A DNA stretch of 64,000 bases, taken from contig NZ_FUIA01000016.1 in the NCBI RefSeq assembly GCF_900163665.1, positions 62,001 to 126,000 of the forward strand, in the 5' to 3' direction. The notes beneath the pieces are model-generated. The model had not been told where the DNA came from. It ran no database searches and worked only from the letters and a program-made list of their open reading frames with translations. Positions within the stretch are counted from its first letter, which is position 1, and each line of letters opens with the position of its first letter. Positions 53,163 through 60,663 of the stretch are shown here, piece after piece. The DNA comes from Frigoribacterium sp. JB110. GTDB taxonomy: Bacteria; Actinomycetota; Actinomycetes; Actinomycetales; Microbacteriaceae. The position numbers and the translations under genes were made by a program.

Positions 53163-54469
53163 GCGATCTGCTCCTGGGCGGGATGGACGACGACTCCCGT
53201 CTTCTCGTCGCGGCCCTGGCGGAGTGGGCGGCGTGCATGGTCTACGTGCTGGTCGCCCGCCGGCGCACCGTGTGGCTCCCGACAGCGGCGATCGCCGGGG
53301 CGGGGCTGGTCGCGCTGGCCGGGCTGCACCTGTGGACCGGCTCGCTGTCGACGCTCGGGTGGGCCTTCGGCATCGTGCTCGCCGTCGCGGTGATGTGGGT
53401 GCTGCTGATCGCCTCGTTGCGCGTCTCGGTGCTCGAGGCCGGGTACCTCGTCGCGAAGTCGTTTGTGGTCGCCGAGCTGGCGGCCTCGCTGTACTGGCAG
53501 ATCGTGTGGTTCTGGCTCGGCGACTCCGCGGCGTGGGTGAGGGTCCTGGTGCTGGCGTGCGTGCTCGCCGCCGTTCTCTTCGCAGTCTGGGCGATCGAGC
53601 GCCGACGCATGGCAGATGGTGCAGGCCTGGGCGTGACATGGCGCGACATGGCGGGGGCTGCCGCGATCGCAGTGCTGACATTCGTCGGATCGAACGTCAC
53701 GCTGATCGTCGAGCTTCCCTCGTTCGCCGATGTCTCGGGGCCCGTGCTGCTCTACGTGCGCACGCTCGTCGATTTCTGCGGAGCGATCGCGCTGTTCGCG
53801 CAGCAGGAGGTCAGACGCGAGCTGCAGGCGCGCCGCGACGCCGACGCGACGGCGCAGCTGCTGGGCAACCAGCACGACCAGTACGTGGTCTCGCGCCGCG
53901 CGATGGACGAGGTCAATCGTCGCTACCACGACATGCGGCATCACATCGATGCGGTGCGCGCGGAGACCGATCCGGCCTCGCGAGCGCAGCTGCTCGACGA
54001 TCTGGCGGAGTCTCTGCAGGACCACGGCGACCAGGTGCGCACCGGCAACCGCGTCGTCGACGCCGTGCTCACCGGCAAGCGGGTGCGCGCCCGCGACGAC
54101 GGCATCGAGGTGCGCTGCGTCGTGGACGGGACGCTGCTCGACTTCATGGCACCGCTCGACGTGACGGCGCTGCTGGGCAACGCCATCGACAACGCGCTCG
54201 AAGCCGCGCGGCTGGTGCCGGAGCCGCGGTCGGTGCGGGTGGCCTTGTTCGCGCACGATGACTTCGTGATGCTGCGCGTCGCGAACTCCTACGACGGCAC
54301 GGTCACGCGGTCCGGAGGGCGACTCGTATCGCGCAAAGCCGAGCAGGGGCACGGATACGGGCTGAGCAGCATTCGCGCAATCGCGCAGCGGCACGGGGGC
54401 ACCGTCTCGGTGGATCCCGGCGAGCGGTGGTTCTCTCTGCACGTGCTGCTTCCGCGGCCCGGGGTATGA
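53159..54469 (+). CDS. GHKL-type sensor histidine kinase (AgrC/HPK10-like)
   Basis: 436 aa, GTG start in a 4-base overlap. About six membrane segments in residues 12-225. Then DHp-like YHDMRHHIDAVRAE (about 262-275, His acceptor), N-box LLGNAIDNALEAAR (about 342) and G-box GHGYGLSSIRAIAQ (about 398). This is the class that pairs with LytTR regulators. No peptide-signal gene is seen beside it. The preceding surface-polysaccharide genes suggest an envelope role; that is inference. Confidence 0.9.
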   Translation: MSDLLLGGMDDDSRLLVAALAEWAACMVYVLVARRRTVWLPTAAIAGAGLVALAGLHLWTGSLSTLGWAFGIVLAVAVMWVLLIASLRVSVLEAGYLVAKSFVVAELAASLYWQIVWFWLGDSAAWVRVLVLACVLAAVLFAVWAIERRRMADGAGLGVTWRDMAGAAAIAVLTFVGSNVTLIVELPSFADVSGPVLLYVRTLVDFCGAIALFAQQEVRRELQARRDADATAQLLGNQHDQYVVSRRAMDEVNRRYHDMRHHIDAVRAETDPASRAQLLDDLAESLQDHGDQVRTGNRVVDAVLTGKRVRARDDGIEVRCVVDGTLLDFMAPLDVTALLGNAIDNALEAARLVPEPRSVRVALFAHDDFVMLRVANSYDGTVTRSGGRLVSRKAEQGHGYGLSSIRAIAQRHGGTVSVDPGERWFSLHVLLPRPGV

Positions 54470-54493
54470 AGCTGTGCGGGAAGTCCGCCTCGA

Positions 54494-54510
54494 ATACCCC
54501 TAGGGGGTAT
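54494..54510. promoter_or_regulatory. CsoR-type operator (perfect)
   Basis: ATACCCCTAGGGGGTAT at 54494-54510 is the copper-sensing CsoR operator pattern. It runs into TATATG and ends 68 bases before the copZ start, so repressor binding would cover the promoter. Confidence 0.85.
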
Positions 54511-54578
54511 ATGCTGGGTGTGAGGGACCGGATGACGTTCCGGATGCCCAGACAGACTTTCGAGGAGAGGGCAGATTG

Positions 54579-54914
54579 ATGGAGACTCAGCGGATCGAAC
54601 TCGGGCTGACGGATGCGGCGCAGGAGAGCAGCTGTGGCTGCGGCGGGTGCGGGTGCGGCGACGCAGGAGTAGCCGAATCGGTTGCTCCCGCGGCGGCGGG
54701 CGAGACCACGACGGTGCAGGTCGAGGGCATGACCTGCGGTCACTGCGTCTCCGCCGTGACAGAAGAGGTCGGCAAGATCGACGGCGTCGAGCAGGTCTCG
54801 GTCGACCTCGTGGCCGGCGGTCTCTCGACTGTCACAATCGGCAGTGCTGCAGCTGTCGACTCCGAGGCGCTCCGCTCCGCCATCGACGAGGCCGGTTACT
54901 CCATCGCTTCCTGA
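54579..54914 (+). CDS. copZ: Copper chaperone (CopZ-like HMA protein)
   Basis: 111 aa. The C-terminal HMA domain (about 45-111) has VEGMTCGHCVSAVTEEVGKI with the CxxC metal site. Unusual is an N-terminal tail with CGCGGCGCGD (about 21-30), a second Cys-rich site. It would carry Cu(I) to a pump or regulator. GAGGAGAGG before the ATG at 54579. The usual CopA ATPase and CsoR genes are not next to it; the CsoR box upstream says it belongs to the copper regulon. Confidence 0.88.
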   Translation: METQRIELGLTDAAQESSCGCGGCGCGDAGVAESVAPAAAGETTTVQVEGMTCGHCVSAVTEEVGKIDGVEQVSVDLVAGGLSTVTIGSAAAVDSEALRSAIDEAGYSIAS

Positions 54915-54969
54915 TCCGGTGGTCCGCTGATCCGGCGGCAGGGTGATCCGGCGGCGCGGTGATCCTGGG
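54912..54969. repeat. 16-bp tandem repeat over the copZ stop codon
   Basis: TGATCCGG starts at 54912, 54928 and 54944, and TGATCCTG at 54960: exact 16-base spacing. The first repeat contains the copZ stop TGA. Short tandem arrays of this kind can vary in number between strains. Confidence 0.7.
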
Positions 54970-55016
54970 AGCCGGGCGGCGGGCTTGGCCACACCTCTGC
55001 GGCGCGCGGAGCAGGG

Positions 55017-55088
55017 CTCGCGAGATGCGCACTTTTCGTCCGCGAAGCGTCGAAGACCTGCGCATCTCGACGACAAGTGCGCATCTCG
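55017..55088. repeat. Palindromic repeat, GAGATGCGCACTT family, copy 2
   Basis: CGAGATGCGCACTT (55021-55034) pairs with AAGTGCGCATCTCG (55075-55088). An extra GCGCATCTCG lies at 55060-55069. 29 bases are identical with 47462-47490. It lies between the convergent copZ and radA genes. Confidence 0.9.
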
Positions 55089-55114
55089 GCAACGGCGCTG
55101 GAGCGGAGCGCGGG

Positions 55115-56482
55115 TCAGAACGGAGAATCGACCTCGTCGGTGACGGCGCGGAGCGTGCGGGGGCGCGGCTGGATGCGGATCGAACGGATCGCCTCCTTGA
55201 CCGTCGCGGACTCGGCGTCGACGACGCGCCCATAGCCGAGGCGCCCCGCTTCCGAGCGGCGCTGCGCGGACTGAGTGACGGGGCGCACCTGCCCGGCGAG
55301 GCTCAGCTCGCCGACTGCGGCGACATCCTTGCCCACGCTCCAATCGCCCAACGCGCCCGCCACCGCGACGGCGATCGCAAGGTCGGCGGCCGGCTCGGTG
55401 AAGCGCACGCCGCCGACGGTCGAGACGTAGACATCGCAGTTGCTGGTCGTGATGCCTGCGCGCTTCTCGAGCACCGCCAGCACCATCGCGACCCGTGACG
55501 CGTCGACGCCGTGCACGATGCGGCGCGGGTTCGGGGCGGACGTCCCGATCGTCAGCGCCTGCACCTCGACCGGCAGGGCGCGCCGTCCCTCCATCGAGAT
55601 GCCGACGCACGTGCCGTTCTCCGGGTCGCCGCCCGAAAGGAAGAGGCCGCTCGGGTCAGGCACCTCGGCGATCCCGTCGCCGGTCATCTCGAAGCAGCCG
55701 ACCTCGTCCGTCGGGCCGAACCGGTTCTTCAGCGCGCGCACGAAGCGCAGCGCCGTCTGACGGTCGCCCTCGAAGTGGCACACGACGTCGACGAGGTGCT
55801 CGAGCAGTCGGGGGCCGGCGACCTGACCGTCCTTCGTGACGTGCCCGACGATGATCATCGGCAGGTTCCGCTCTTTCGCGATCCGGATGAGCGTGGCCGC
55901 GACCTCGCGCACCTGGCCGGGCATGCCGGCCGCCCCGTCCGACTCGGACGACGACACGGTCTGCACCGAGTCGACGATCATCAGCTCGGGCTCGACGGAA
56001 TCGATGTGCCCGATGATCGTGCCGAGGTCGGTCTCGCTCGCCAGGAACAGCTCGTCGTGCATCGCACCGGTGCGCTCGGCGCGCAGTCTCACCTGCGCAG
56101 GAGACTCCTCGGCGCTGGCGTACAGCACGCGTCGCCCGGTCGACGCCGCGCGTGCCGCGACCTCGAGCAGCAGCGTCGACTTGCCCACGCCGGGCTCGCC
56201 CGACAGCAGGATGGCCGCGCCCGGCACCACACCGCCGCCGAGCACCCTGTCGAACTCGCCGATGCCGCTCGGGCGCCGCGGTGCCTCCTGCGTGACGATC
56301 TGCGTGATCGGCGCGGCAGCCGAGGTGGGGATCATCGACTTCACACGCTTCGACGCCGCCTGCTGCGCGACCTCGATGACCGTGCCCCACTGCTGGCACT
56401 CGCCGCAGCGGCCGACCCACTTCGCCGTCGCCCACCCGCACTCGGAGCAGACGTACGCGGCGGTGGGTCGTTTGGAAGCCAT
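55115..56482 (-). CDS. radA: DNA repair protein RadA
   Basis: 455 aa. Zinc finger C12-C15...C26-C29 (CSECGWATAKWVGRCGEC), Walker A GEPGVGKS 95-102, RadA motif KNRFG near 249-253, and a C-terminal Lon-like domain (ALPVEVQALT, VGGVRFTEPAADLAIAVAVA). RadA is a hexameric helicase that extends recombination intermediates. ATG at 56482 begins MASKRPTAAYVCSEC. The Lon-like Ser/Lys are replaced, as usual in the family. Confidence 0.96.
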   Translation of the reverse strand: MASKRPTAAYVCSECGWATAKWVGRCGECQQWGTVIEVAQQAASKRVKSMIPTSAAAPITQIVTQEAPRRPSGIGEFDRVLGGGVVPGAAILLSGEPGVGKSTLLLEVAARAASTGRRVLYASAEESPAQVRLRAERTGAMHDELFLASETDLGTIIGHIDSVEPELMIVDSVQTVSSSESDGAAGMPGQVREVAATLIRIAKERNLPMIIVGHVTKDGQVAGPRLLEHLVDVVCHFEGDRQTALRFVRALKNRFGPTDEVGCFEMTGDGIAEVPDPSGLFLSGGDPENGTCVGISMEGRRALPVEVQALTIGTSAPNPRRIVHGVDASRVAMVLAVLEKRAGITTSNCDVYVSTVGGVRFTEPAADLAIAVAVAGALGDWSVGKDVAAVGELSLAGQVRPVTQSAQRRSEAGRLGYGRVVDAESATVKEAIRSIRIQPRPRTLRAVTDEVDSPF

Positions 56483-56616
56483 GGATCCAGCGTATGCGGG
56501 GGTTCGGACATCCGGAGCCGCGGCAACCCGGTGTGAGGGCGAACGCCGGCGATCCGACAGGAAGCGGGCGGAGCGCACTGACTGCGCGCGACCGTATTCG
56601 GTTCGCCCGCGCCTGC

Positions 56617-57999
56617 CTACTCGGCGTCGCTGGGTGCGCGGGCCGGGTTCCTGATGCCGGCGAGCGAGACGAGGCCGCCGACGATCATGAGGCCTGCGAC
56701 CACGACGGCTGCGCGGTAGAAGCCGTCGAGGTCGAGGGTACCGCCGACGATCGTGCCGACGGCGGCGATCGAGACCAGCCCCGCGACGCGTGAGATCGCG
56801 TTGTTGACGGCGCTGGCGATGCCGCTGCGTGCGGGTTCGATCGAGCCGAGGATCGCAGCCGTCAGCGGCGACACCATGATCGACAGGCCGACCCCGAACA
56901 CGATCATGCCGGGCAGCACCTGCCACCAGTAGCTGAAGTCTTCGCGCACGGAGAGGAACAGCAGCGAGCCGATGCCCATCAGCACGGGCCCGATCGTCAT
57001 GAACAGTCGCGGGCCGAAGCGGCCGGCGAGTGCGCCGATGCGGGAGCTGAGCAGGATCATCAGGATGGTCATCGGCAGGCTCGCCAGGCCCGCGAGCGTG
57101 GCGGACAGGCCCGCGCCCTCCTGCAGGTAGATCGCCAGCACGAAGCCGTTCAGCGACAGTGCCGCGTAGATCAGCGTCGTGGCGACGTTGCCCACCCAGA
57201 AGTTGCGCACCCGGAACAGGTCGAGCGGCAGGATCGGCGATCGGGCGGTGCGCTGCCGGATGAGGAACAGCGCGAACAGCACGCCGCCGCCGGCGAGCGT
57301 GATCGGTATCGCGGGGTGCGCCCAGCCGAGGCGGGGCTGCTCGATCAGCCCGAACACGAGCGCGCCGAGGCCCACCGTGCACAGCACCGCGCCGACCAGA
57401 TCGATGCGGGCATCCGGATGTCGCGTAGCATCTCTGATGCCCCGCAGCAGCCACAGCGTGATCGCGATGGGGATCACGTTGATCAGGAACGCCAGGCGCC
57501 AGCTGGCGAGGTCGACCAGCGCGCCGCCGATCAGCGGGCCGGCCACCATCGCGCCGGTGGTCAGCGCCGTCCACGTGCCGATGGTCAGCGCCGTCCACGT
57601 GCCGATGGCCTTCGCCTGCGCGGCGCCGGAGAACATCGAGGTGATCAGGGCGAGCGAGCTGGGAACGAGGAAGGCGCCGGCGGCGCCCTGCAGCATGCGC
57701 GCGACCACCAGGATGAGCGGATCAGGTGCGAGGGTGATCGCGACGGAGGCGACCCCGAAGCCGATGAGCCCGATCTTCATCACGAACCCGCGGCCGAACG
57801 CGTCGCTGATCGAGCCGGCGACGAGCATGAGCGCGCCGAGCGTGATCAGATACCCGTCGACGACCCACTGCTGGGTGGCGAGGCCGCCGCCGAGTTCGCG
57901 ATCGATCGCGGGGAGTGCGACGTTGACGACCGTGCCGTCGAGGAACGCCACGAACGACGCGAGGATCGCGATCCACAGGACCCGTGTTGACGATGACAC
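56617..57999 (-). CDS. MFS drug/solute exporter, DHA2 family
   Basis: 460 aa, about 14 helices. FLDGTVVNVALPAIDRELGG (motif D1), QWVVDGYLITLGALMLVAGS, SDAFGRGFVMKIG (motif A variant), LQGAAGAFLVPSSLALITSM. Motif C region carries a duplicated IGTWTALT (encoded by 57560-57607). It is likely a proton-driven exporter. GTG start at 57999. Transcribed alone; nothing shows its substrate. Confidence 0.88.
   Translation of the reverse strand: MSSSTRVLWIAILASFVAFLDGTVVNVALPAIDRELGGGLATQQWVVDGYLITLGALMLVAGSISDAFGRGFVMKIGLIGFGVASVAITLAPDPLILVVARMLQGAAGAFLVPSSLALITSMFSGAAQAKAIGTWTALTIGTWTALTTGAMVAGPLIGGALVDLASWRLAFLINVIPIAITLWLLRGIRDATRHPDARIDLVGAVLCTVGLGALVFGLIEQPRLGWAHPAIPITLAGGGVLFALFLIRQRTARSPILPLDLFRVRNFWVGNVATTLIYAALSLNGFVLAIYLQEGAGLSATLAGLASLPMTILMILLSSRIGALAGRFGPRLFMTIGPVLMGIGSLLFLSVREDFSYWWQVLPGMIVFGVGLSIMVSPLTAAILGSIEPARSGIASAVNNAISRVAGLVSIAAVGTIVGGTLDLDGFYRAAVVVAGLMIVGGLVSLAGIRNPARAPSDAE
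57560..57607. repeat. Perfect 24-bp tandem duplication in the MFS gene
   Basis: 57560-57583 and 57584-57607 are identical. In frame they repeat eight residues (IGTWTALT) just before the motif C helix. One copy is normal in DHA2 proteins, so this is a recent in-frame duplication. Confidence 0.9.
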
Positions 58000-58177
58000 G
58001 TGGTCAGCGTACGCCCGGCATCCGACATCGGCTCCGGATGATTCTCACGAATCCGCTCTGCCGCTGCGCCGCCCATCCGGAGCAGTTCCCGTCGGCCGTC
58101 CGCGCGACGCGCCCGGGAGCATCCGGGTGAGACCCGCCGATTCGCGCATCCGGCGAACGATGCGTAAACTTATCGGC

Positions 58178-58268
58178 GGTGACGTGTCCGAGCGGCCGAA
58201 GGTGCAACACTCGAAATGTTGTGTAGGGTAACCCCCTACCGTGGGTTCAAATCCCACCGTCACCGCCA
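58178..58268 (+). tRNA. tRNA-Ser (CGA)
   Basis: Acceptor stem GGTGACG/CGTCACC, discriminator G and encoded CCA (58266-58268). The anticodon arm CAACA-CTCGAAA-TGTTG gives anticodon CGA. A long variable arm (TAGGGTAACCCCCTA) and T arm (GTGGGTTCAAATCCCAC) confirm tRNA-Ser. TAAACT at 58165-58170 is a -10, with the start just before the tRNA. Confidence 0.95.
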
Positions 58269-58272
58269 TCTG

Positions 58273-58298
58273 AAAGCCCCTGGTTCGCCAGGGGCTTT
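58273..58298 (+). terminator. tRNA terminator
   Basis: AAAGCCCCTGG (58273-58283), loop TTCG, CCAGGGGCTTT (58288-58298), then CTTCG. A perfect 11-bp stem with a short U run. Confidence 0.92.
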
Positions 58299-58421
58299 CT
58301 TCGTTGCGTGGTCCTGACTGTGTATGCGGCTCCGCGGTTCGTGTGCGTCTGGTGCGGCTTCTGTGCCTGGCATTGCTGCATTCGGGGCCAGAGAATCGAG
58401 GTTCGATCGCGTGCCTGCAAT

Positions 58422-58443
58422 ATGCATGCATGCGATGTAGAAT
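58422..58443 (+). promoter_or_regulatory. VapBC promoter and operator
   Basis: ATGCATGCAT (58422-58431) is a 10-bp palindrome just before TAGAAT (58438-58443), whose distance to ATG 58450 is 6 bases. A VapB dimer would bind here. The 150 bases between the tRNA terminator and this site show nothing else. Confidence 0.55.
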
Positions 58444-58449
58444 GGGCGC

Positions 58450-58683
58450 ATGTCCGTCAATATCACGATCCGCGCTGTCCCGGATGATGTGCGTGACGTG
58501 CTTGCCGCGCGCGCGGCGGATGCCGGGAAATCGCTGCAGGAGTTCCTGAGCGCCGAACTCGCACAGATCGCTGCGCGTCCGAGCCCGTTGGAGGCGATTG
58601 CGCGTGCCCGGGCGCATGCCGCTGCGCTTCCGCAGGTCGACGGTGGCGATCTTCGCGGAGACCTCGCGGCCGACAAGCGCTGA
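58450..58683 (+). CDS. vapB: VapB/FitA-type antitoxin
   Basis: 77 aa. N-terminal ribbon-helix-helix VNITIRAVPDDVRDVLAARA and GKSLQEFLSAELAQIA, then a toxin-binding tail (residues about 45-77) with PQVDGGDLRGDL. FitA-like antitoxin that neutralises the PIN toxin encoded 2 bases downstream and represses the pair. Leaderless start. Confidence 0.85.
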   Translation: MSVNITIRAVPDDVRDVLAARAADAGKSLQEFLSAELAQIAARPSPLEAIARARAHAAALPQVDGGDLRGDLAADKR

Positions 58684-58685
58684 CG

Positions 58686-59087
58686 ATGCGCACTGTGCTC
58701 GTTGTCGACGCATCGGTCCTGGTGACGCTGCTCATCGACCCCGGAGATGCGGGCGAGCGCGTCGCGGACCGCATGCGAGGGGCGGACCTGCTCGCCCCGA
58801 CGCTCGTGCACTACGAGGTCGCGAACGTGCTGCGCCGAAGGTGCAATGCAGGGATGCTGTCACCGGTGCAAGCCGACCAGGCGTTCGAGGATCTCCAAGC
58901 ACTGTCGCTCCTGCTGTGGCCGTTCGACGCCCTCAGCGCCCGAGCGTGGAGCTTGGGGCACAACCTCTCCGCCTATGATGCCGCGTACGTCGCACTGGCG
59001 GAGACCGCTGGTGCGACGCTGCTGACCCGTGACCGGCGTCTCGCGAACGCGCACGGCGTGCGCTGTGCAGTGGAGGTCATCGAATAG
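58686..59087 (+). CDS. vapC: VapC PIN-domain ribonuclease toxin
   Basis: 133 aa PIN domain with all four acidic residues: D8 (VVDAS), E44 (HYEVANV), D98 (SAYDAAY), D116 (LLTRDRRLA). VapC toxins cut tRNA or rRNA when VapB is lost. The pair lies behind tRNA-Ser without any integrase, so I see no sign of a tRNA-borne integrated element. Confidence 0.9.
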   Translation: MRTVLVVDASVLVTLLIDPGDAGERVADRMRGADLLAPTLVHYEVANVLRRRCNAGMLSPVQADQAFEDLQALSLLLWPFDALSARAWSLGHNLSAYDAAYVALAETAGATLLTRDRRLANAHGVRCAVEVIE

Positions 59088-59116
59088 CGGGTGGCGCGAG
59101 GCCCCGCGCCACCCGC
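59087..59116. terminator. Bidirectional terminator
   Basis: GCGGGTGGCGCG (59087-59098) and CGCGCCACCCGC (59105-59116) pair perfectly over 12 bp, between convergent vapC and the amidohydrolase gene. Confidence 0.85.
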
Positions 59117-59121
59117 ATCGA

Positions 59122-60663
59122 TCACACCGCCGCTGCCTCCCGTACCCACGCGCTTTCGTCGCCCGACCAGCGGTTCACCGGCATCGCCCGTGCGGACGTC
59201 TCGGCGTGCATCCGGGCGAATGCGGGCGCGAACACGGCGTTGATCTCGTCGAGCCGGTCCTGCTCCTCGCGGATGGCGGGCATCTCCTCGCGGAAGGCGG
59301 CGATCACGGCGCCCTCGTCGATCTGGGTGAGGCGGCCGTTCTCCACGGTCACCACACCGTCGACCATCACGCGCACGATCGACGAGCCGTTCTCGCTGTA
59401 GACCAGTTGATTCTCCAGATGATTTCGAGGCATGAAGGCCAGCGTCTCGGTGTCGAACATGACGAGGTCGGCGCGCTTGCCCACCTCGAGCGACCCGACC
59501 GCGTGGTCGAGCACGCCGCTGCGGGCGCCGCCGATCGTCGCGGCCGATAGCACCTCCGGCGCGGTGGGCCAGCGCTCGAAGTCGGGCTCCGAGATCTTGT
59601 GCAGCAGCGCCGCCGTCTTCATCACGTCCATCAGCCTGGGTGAATCGCTCGACGAGCATCCGTCCGTCCCGAGGCCGAGGTTCACTCCCGCGTCTCGATA
59701 CCGCCGCCAAGGCAGGATGCCCGAGCCGAGCTTGAGATTGGAGATCGCGTTGTGCGACACCGAGACGCCAGCGCGGGCGATGCGCTCGATGTCGTCGTCG
59801 GTCACCCAGATGCCGTGCGCGAATGTCGTCCGCTCGCTGAGCGCCCCGATCTCGTCGAGGTGCTGCACCAGCGTGCGCCCGCCGTAGAGTTCGTCGCCCG
59901 TGACCGCCTGCGTCTTCGTCTCCAACACGTGCACGTGCACCTCGGCGTCGTGCTGCACGGCGAGCTGAGTCGCGCCGACGATGAGGTCATCGGTGCAGCG
60001 CTGCGGACCGGACGGCGCCAGCATGTACCGGATGCGCCCGCCCGCCGTGCCGTGATGGCGCTCGAACGCCGCCCGCGAGAAATCGAGGTACTCGTCGGCG
60101 GTCAGTGTGGGCATCGCCCGCACCTCGCGCACCAGGTCATCCGGCAGCCAATCAGCCACGAACGGCAGCGTGTCCACGAAGGGCCGGTTGATGACGTGGC
60201 CCGACACATTGGCGCGGATGCCGATGTCCGCATACGCGTCGACCACGGCCGCCAGCTGGTCGGCATCCTGTCCCGGCGTCTCGAGCACATCGTCGATCAG
60301 CGTGGTCACACCCGCCTTCATCGACTCCATCGCGAACATCAGCGACCGGAGCCGGATCAGATCCGGGCTCATCCGACCTGCGCCCAGGATCGGGTACGAG
60401 CCCAGCATCCACAGTTCGAGCGGCAGATTGTCGTAGCGGCCCTTGAAGAAGTACTCCCACGAGTGCGTGTGGGCGTTCACGAAGCCCGGCGTGATCAGCA
60501 GGCCCCGGGCGTCGATGACTTCCTCACCCGGCTGAGCCTGCAGATCCGGACCGATCTGCGTGATCCGGCCATCGGAGATCCGGATGTCCGTGCGCACGGG
60601 GGCGGCATGGGTGGCGTCGTCCATCGTGATGACGTCGCCGCCGCGGATCAGGGTCGTGCTCAT
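59122..60663 (-). CDS. Amidohydrolase (nucleobase deaminase/SsnA-AtzA type)
   Basis: 513 aa. Metal ligands: H65-x-H67 in FVNAHTHSWEYF, HVHVLETKTQ, FAHGIWVTDDDIER, then SHNAISNLKLGSG and LGTDGCSSS (Asp). This is the cytosine deaminase-like/AtzA subgroup that hydrolyses amino or chloro groups of purines, pyrimidines or triazines. ATG at 60663 overlaps the permease stop (ATGA). With an NCS1 permease and PucR regulator it probably deaminates an imported nucleobase or analogue. Confidence 0.9.
   Translation of the reverse strand: MSTTLIRGGDVITMDDATHAAPVRTDIRISDGRITQIGPDLQAQPGEEVIDARGLLITPGFVNAHTHSWEYFFKGRYDNLPLELWMLGSYPILGAGRMSPDLIRLRSLMFAMESMKAGVTTLIDDVLETPGQDADQLAAVVDAYADIGIRANVSGHVINRPFVDTLPFVADWLPDDLVREVRAMPTLTADEYLDFSRAAFERHHGTAGGRIRYMLAPSGPQRCTDDLIVGATQLAVQHDAEVHVHVLETKTQAVTGDELYGGRTLVQHLDEIGALSERTTFAHGIWVTDDDIERIARAGVSVSHNAISNLKLGSGILPWRRYRDAGVNLGLGTDGCSSSDSPRLMDVMKTAALLHKISEPDFERWPTAPEVLSAATIGGARSGVLDHAVGSLEVGKRADLVMFDTETLAFMPRNHLENQLVYSENGSSIVRVMVDGVVTVENGRLTQIDEGAVIAAFREEMPAIREEQDRLDEINAVFAPAFARMHAETSARAMPVNRWSGDESAWVREAAAV

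Noticed and set aside
47419..55088. Possible CRISPR-like repeats (identical 29-base segments)
   Set aside because: Only two copies 7.6 kb apart, no spacers and no cas genes; they are palindromic dispersed elements.
58178..59087. tRNA-Ser as attachment site of an integrated element carrying vapBC
   Set aside because: No integrase, no repeat of the tRNA 3' end within the window, and the neighbours look native in composition.
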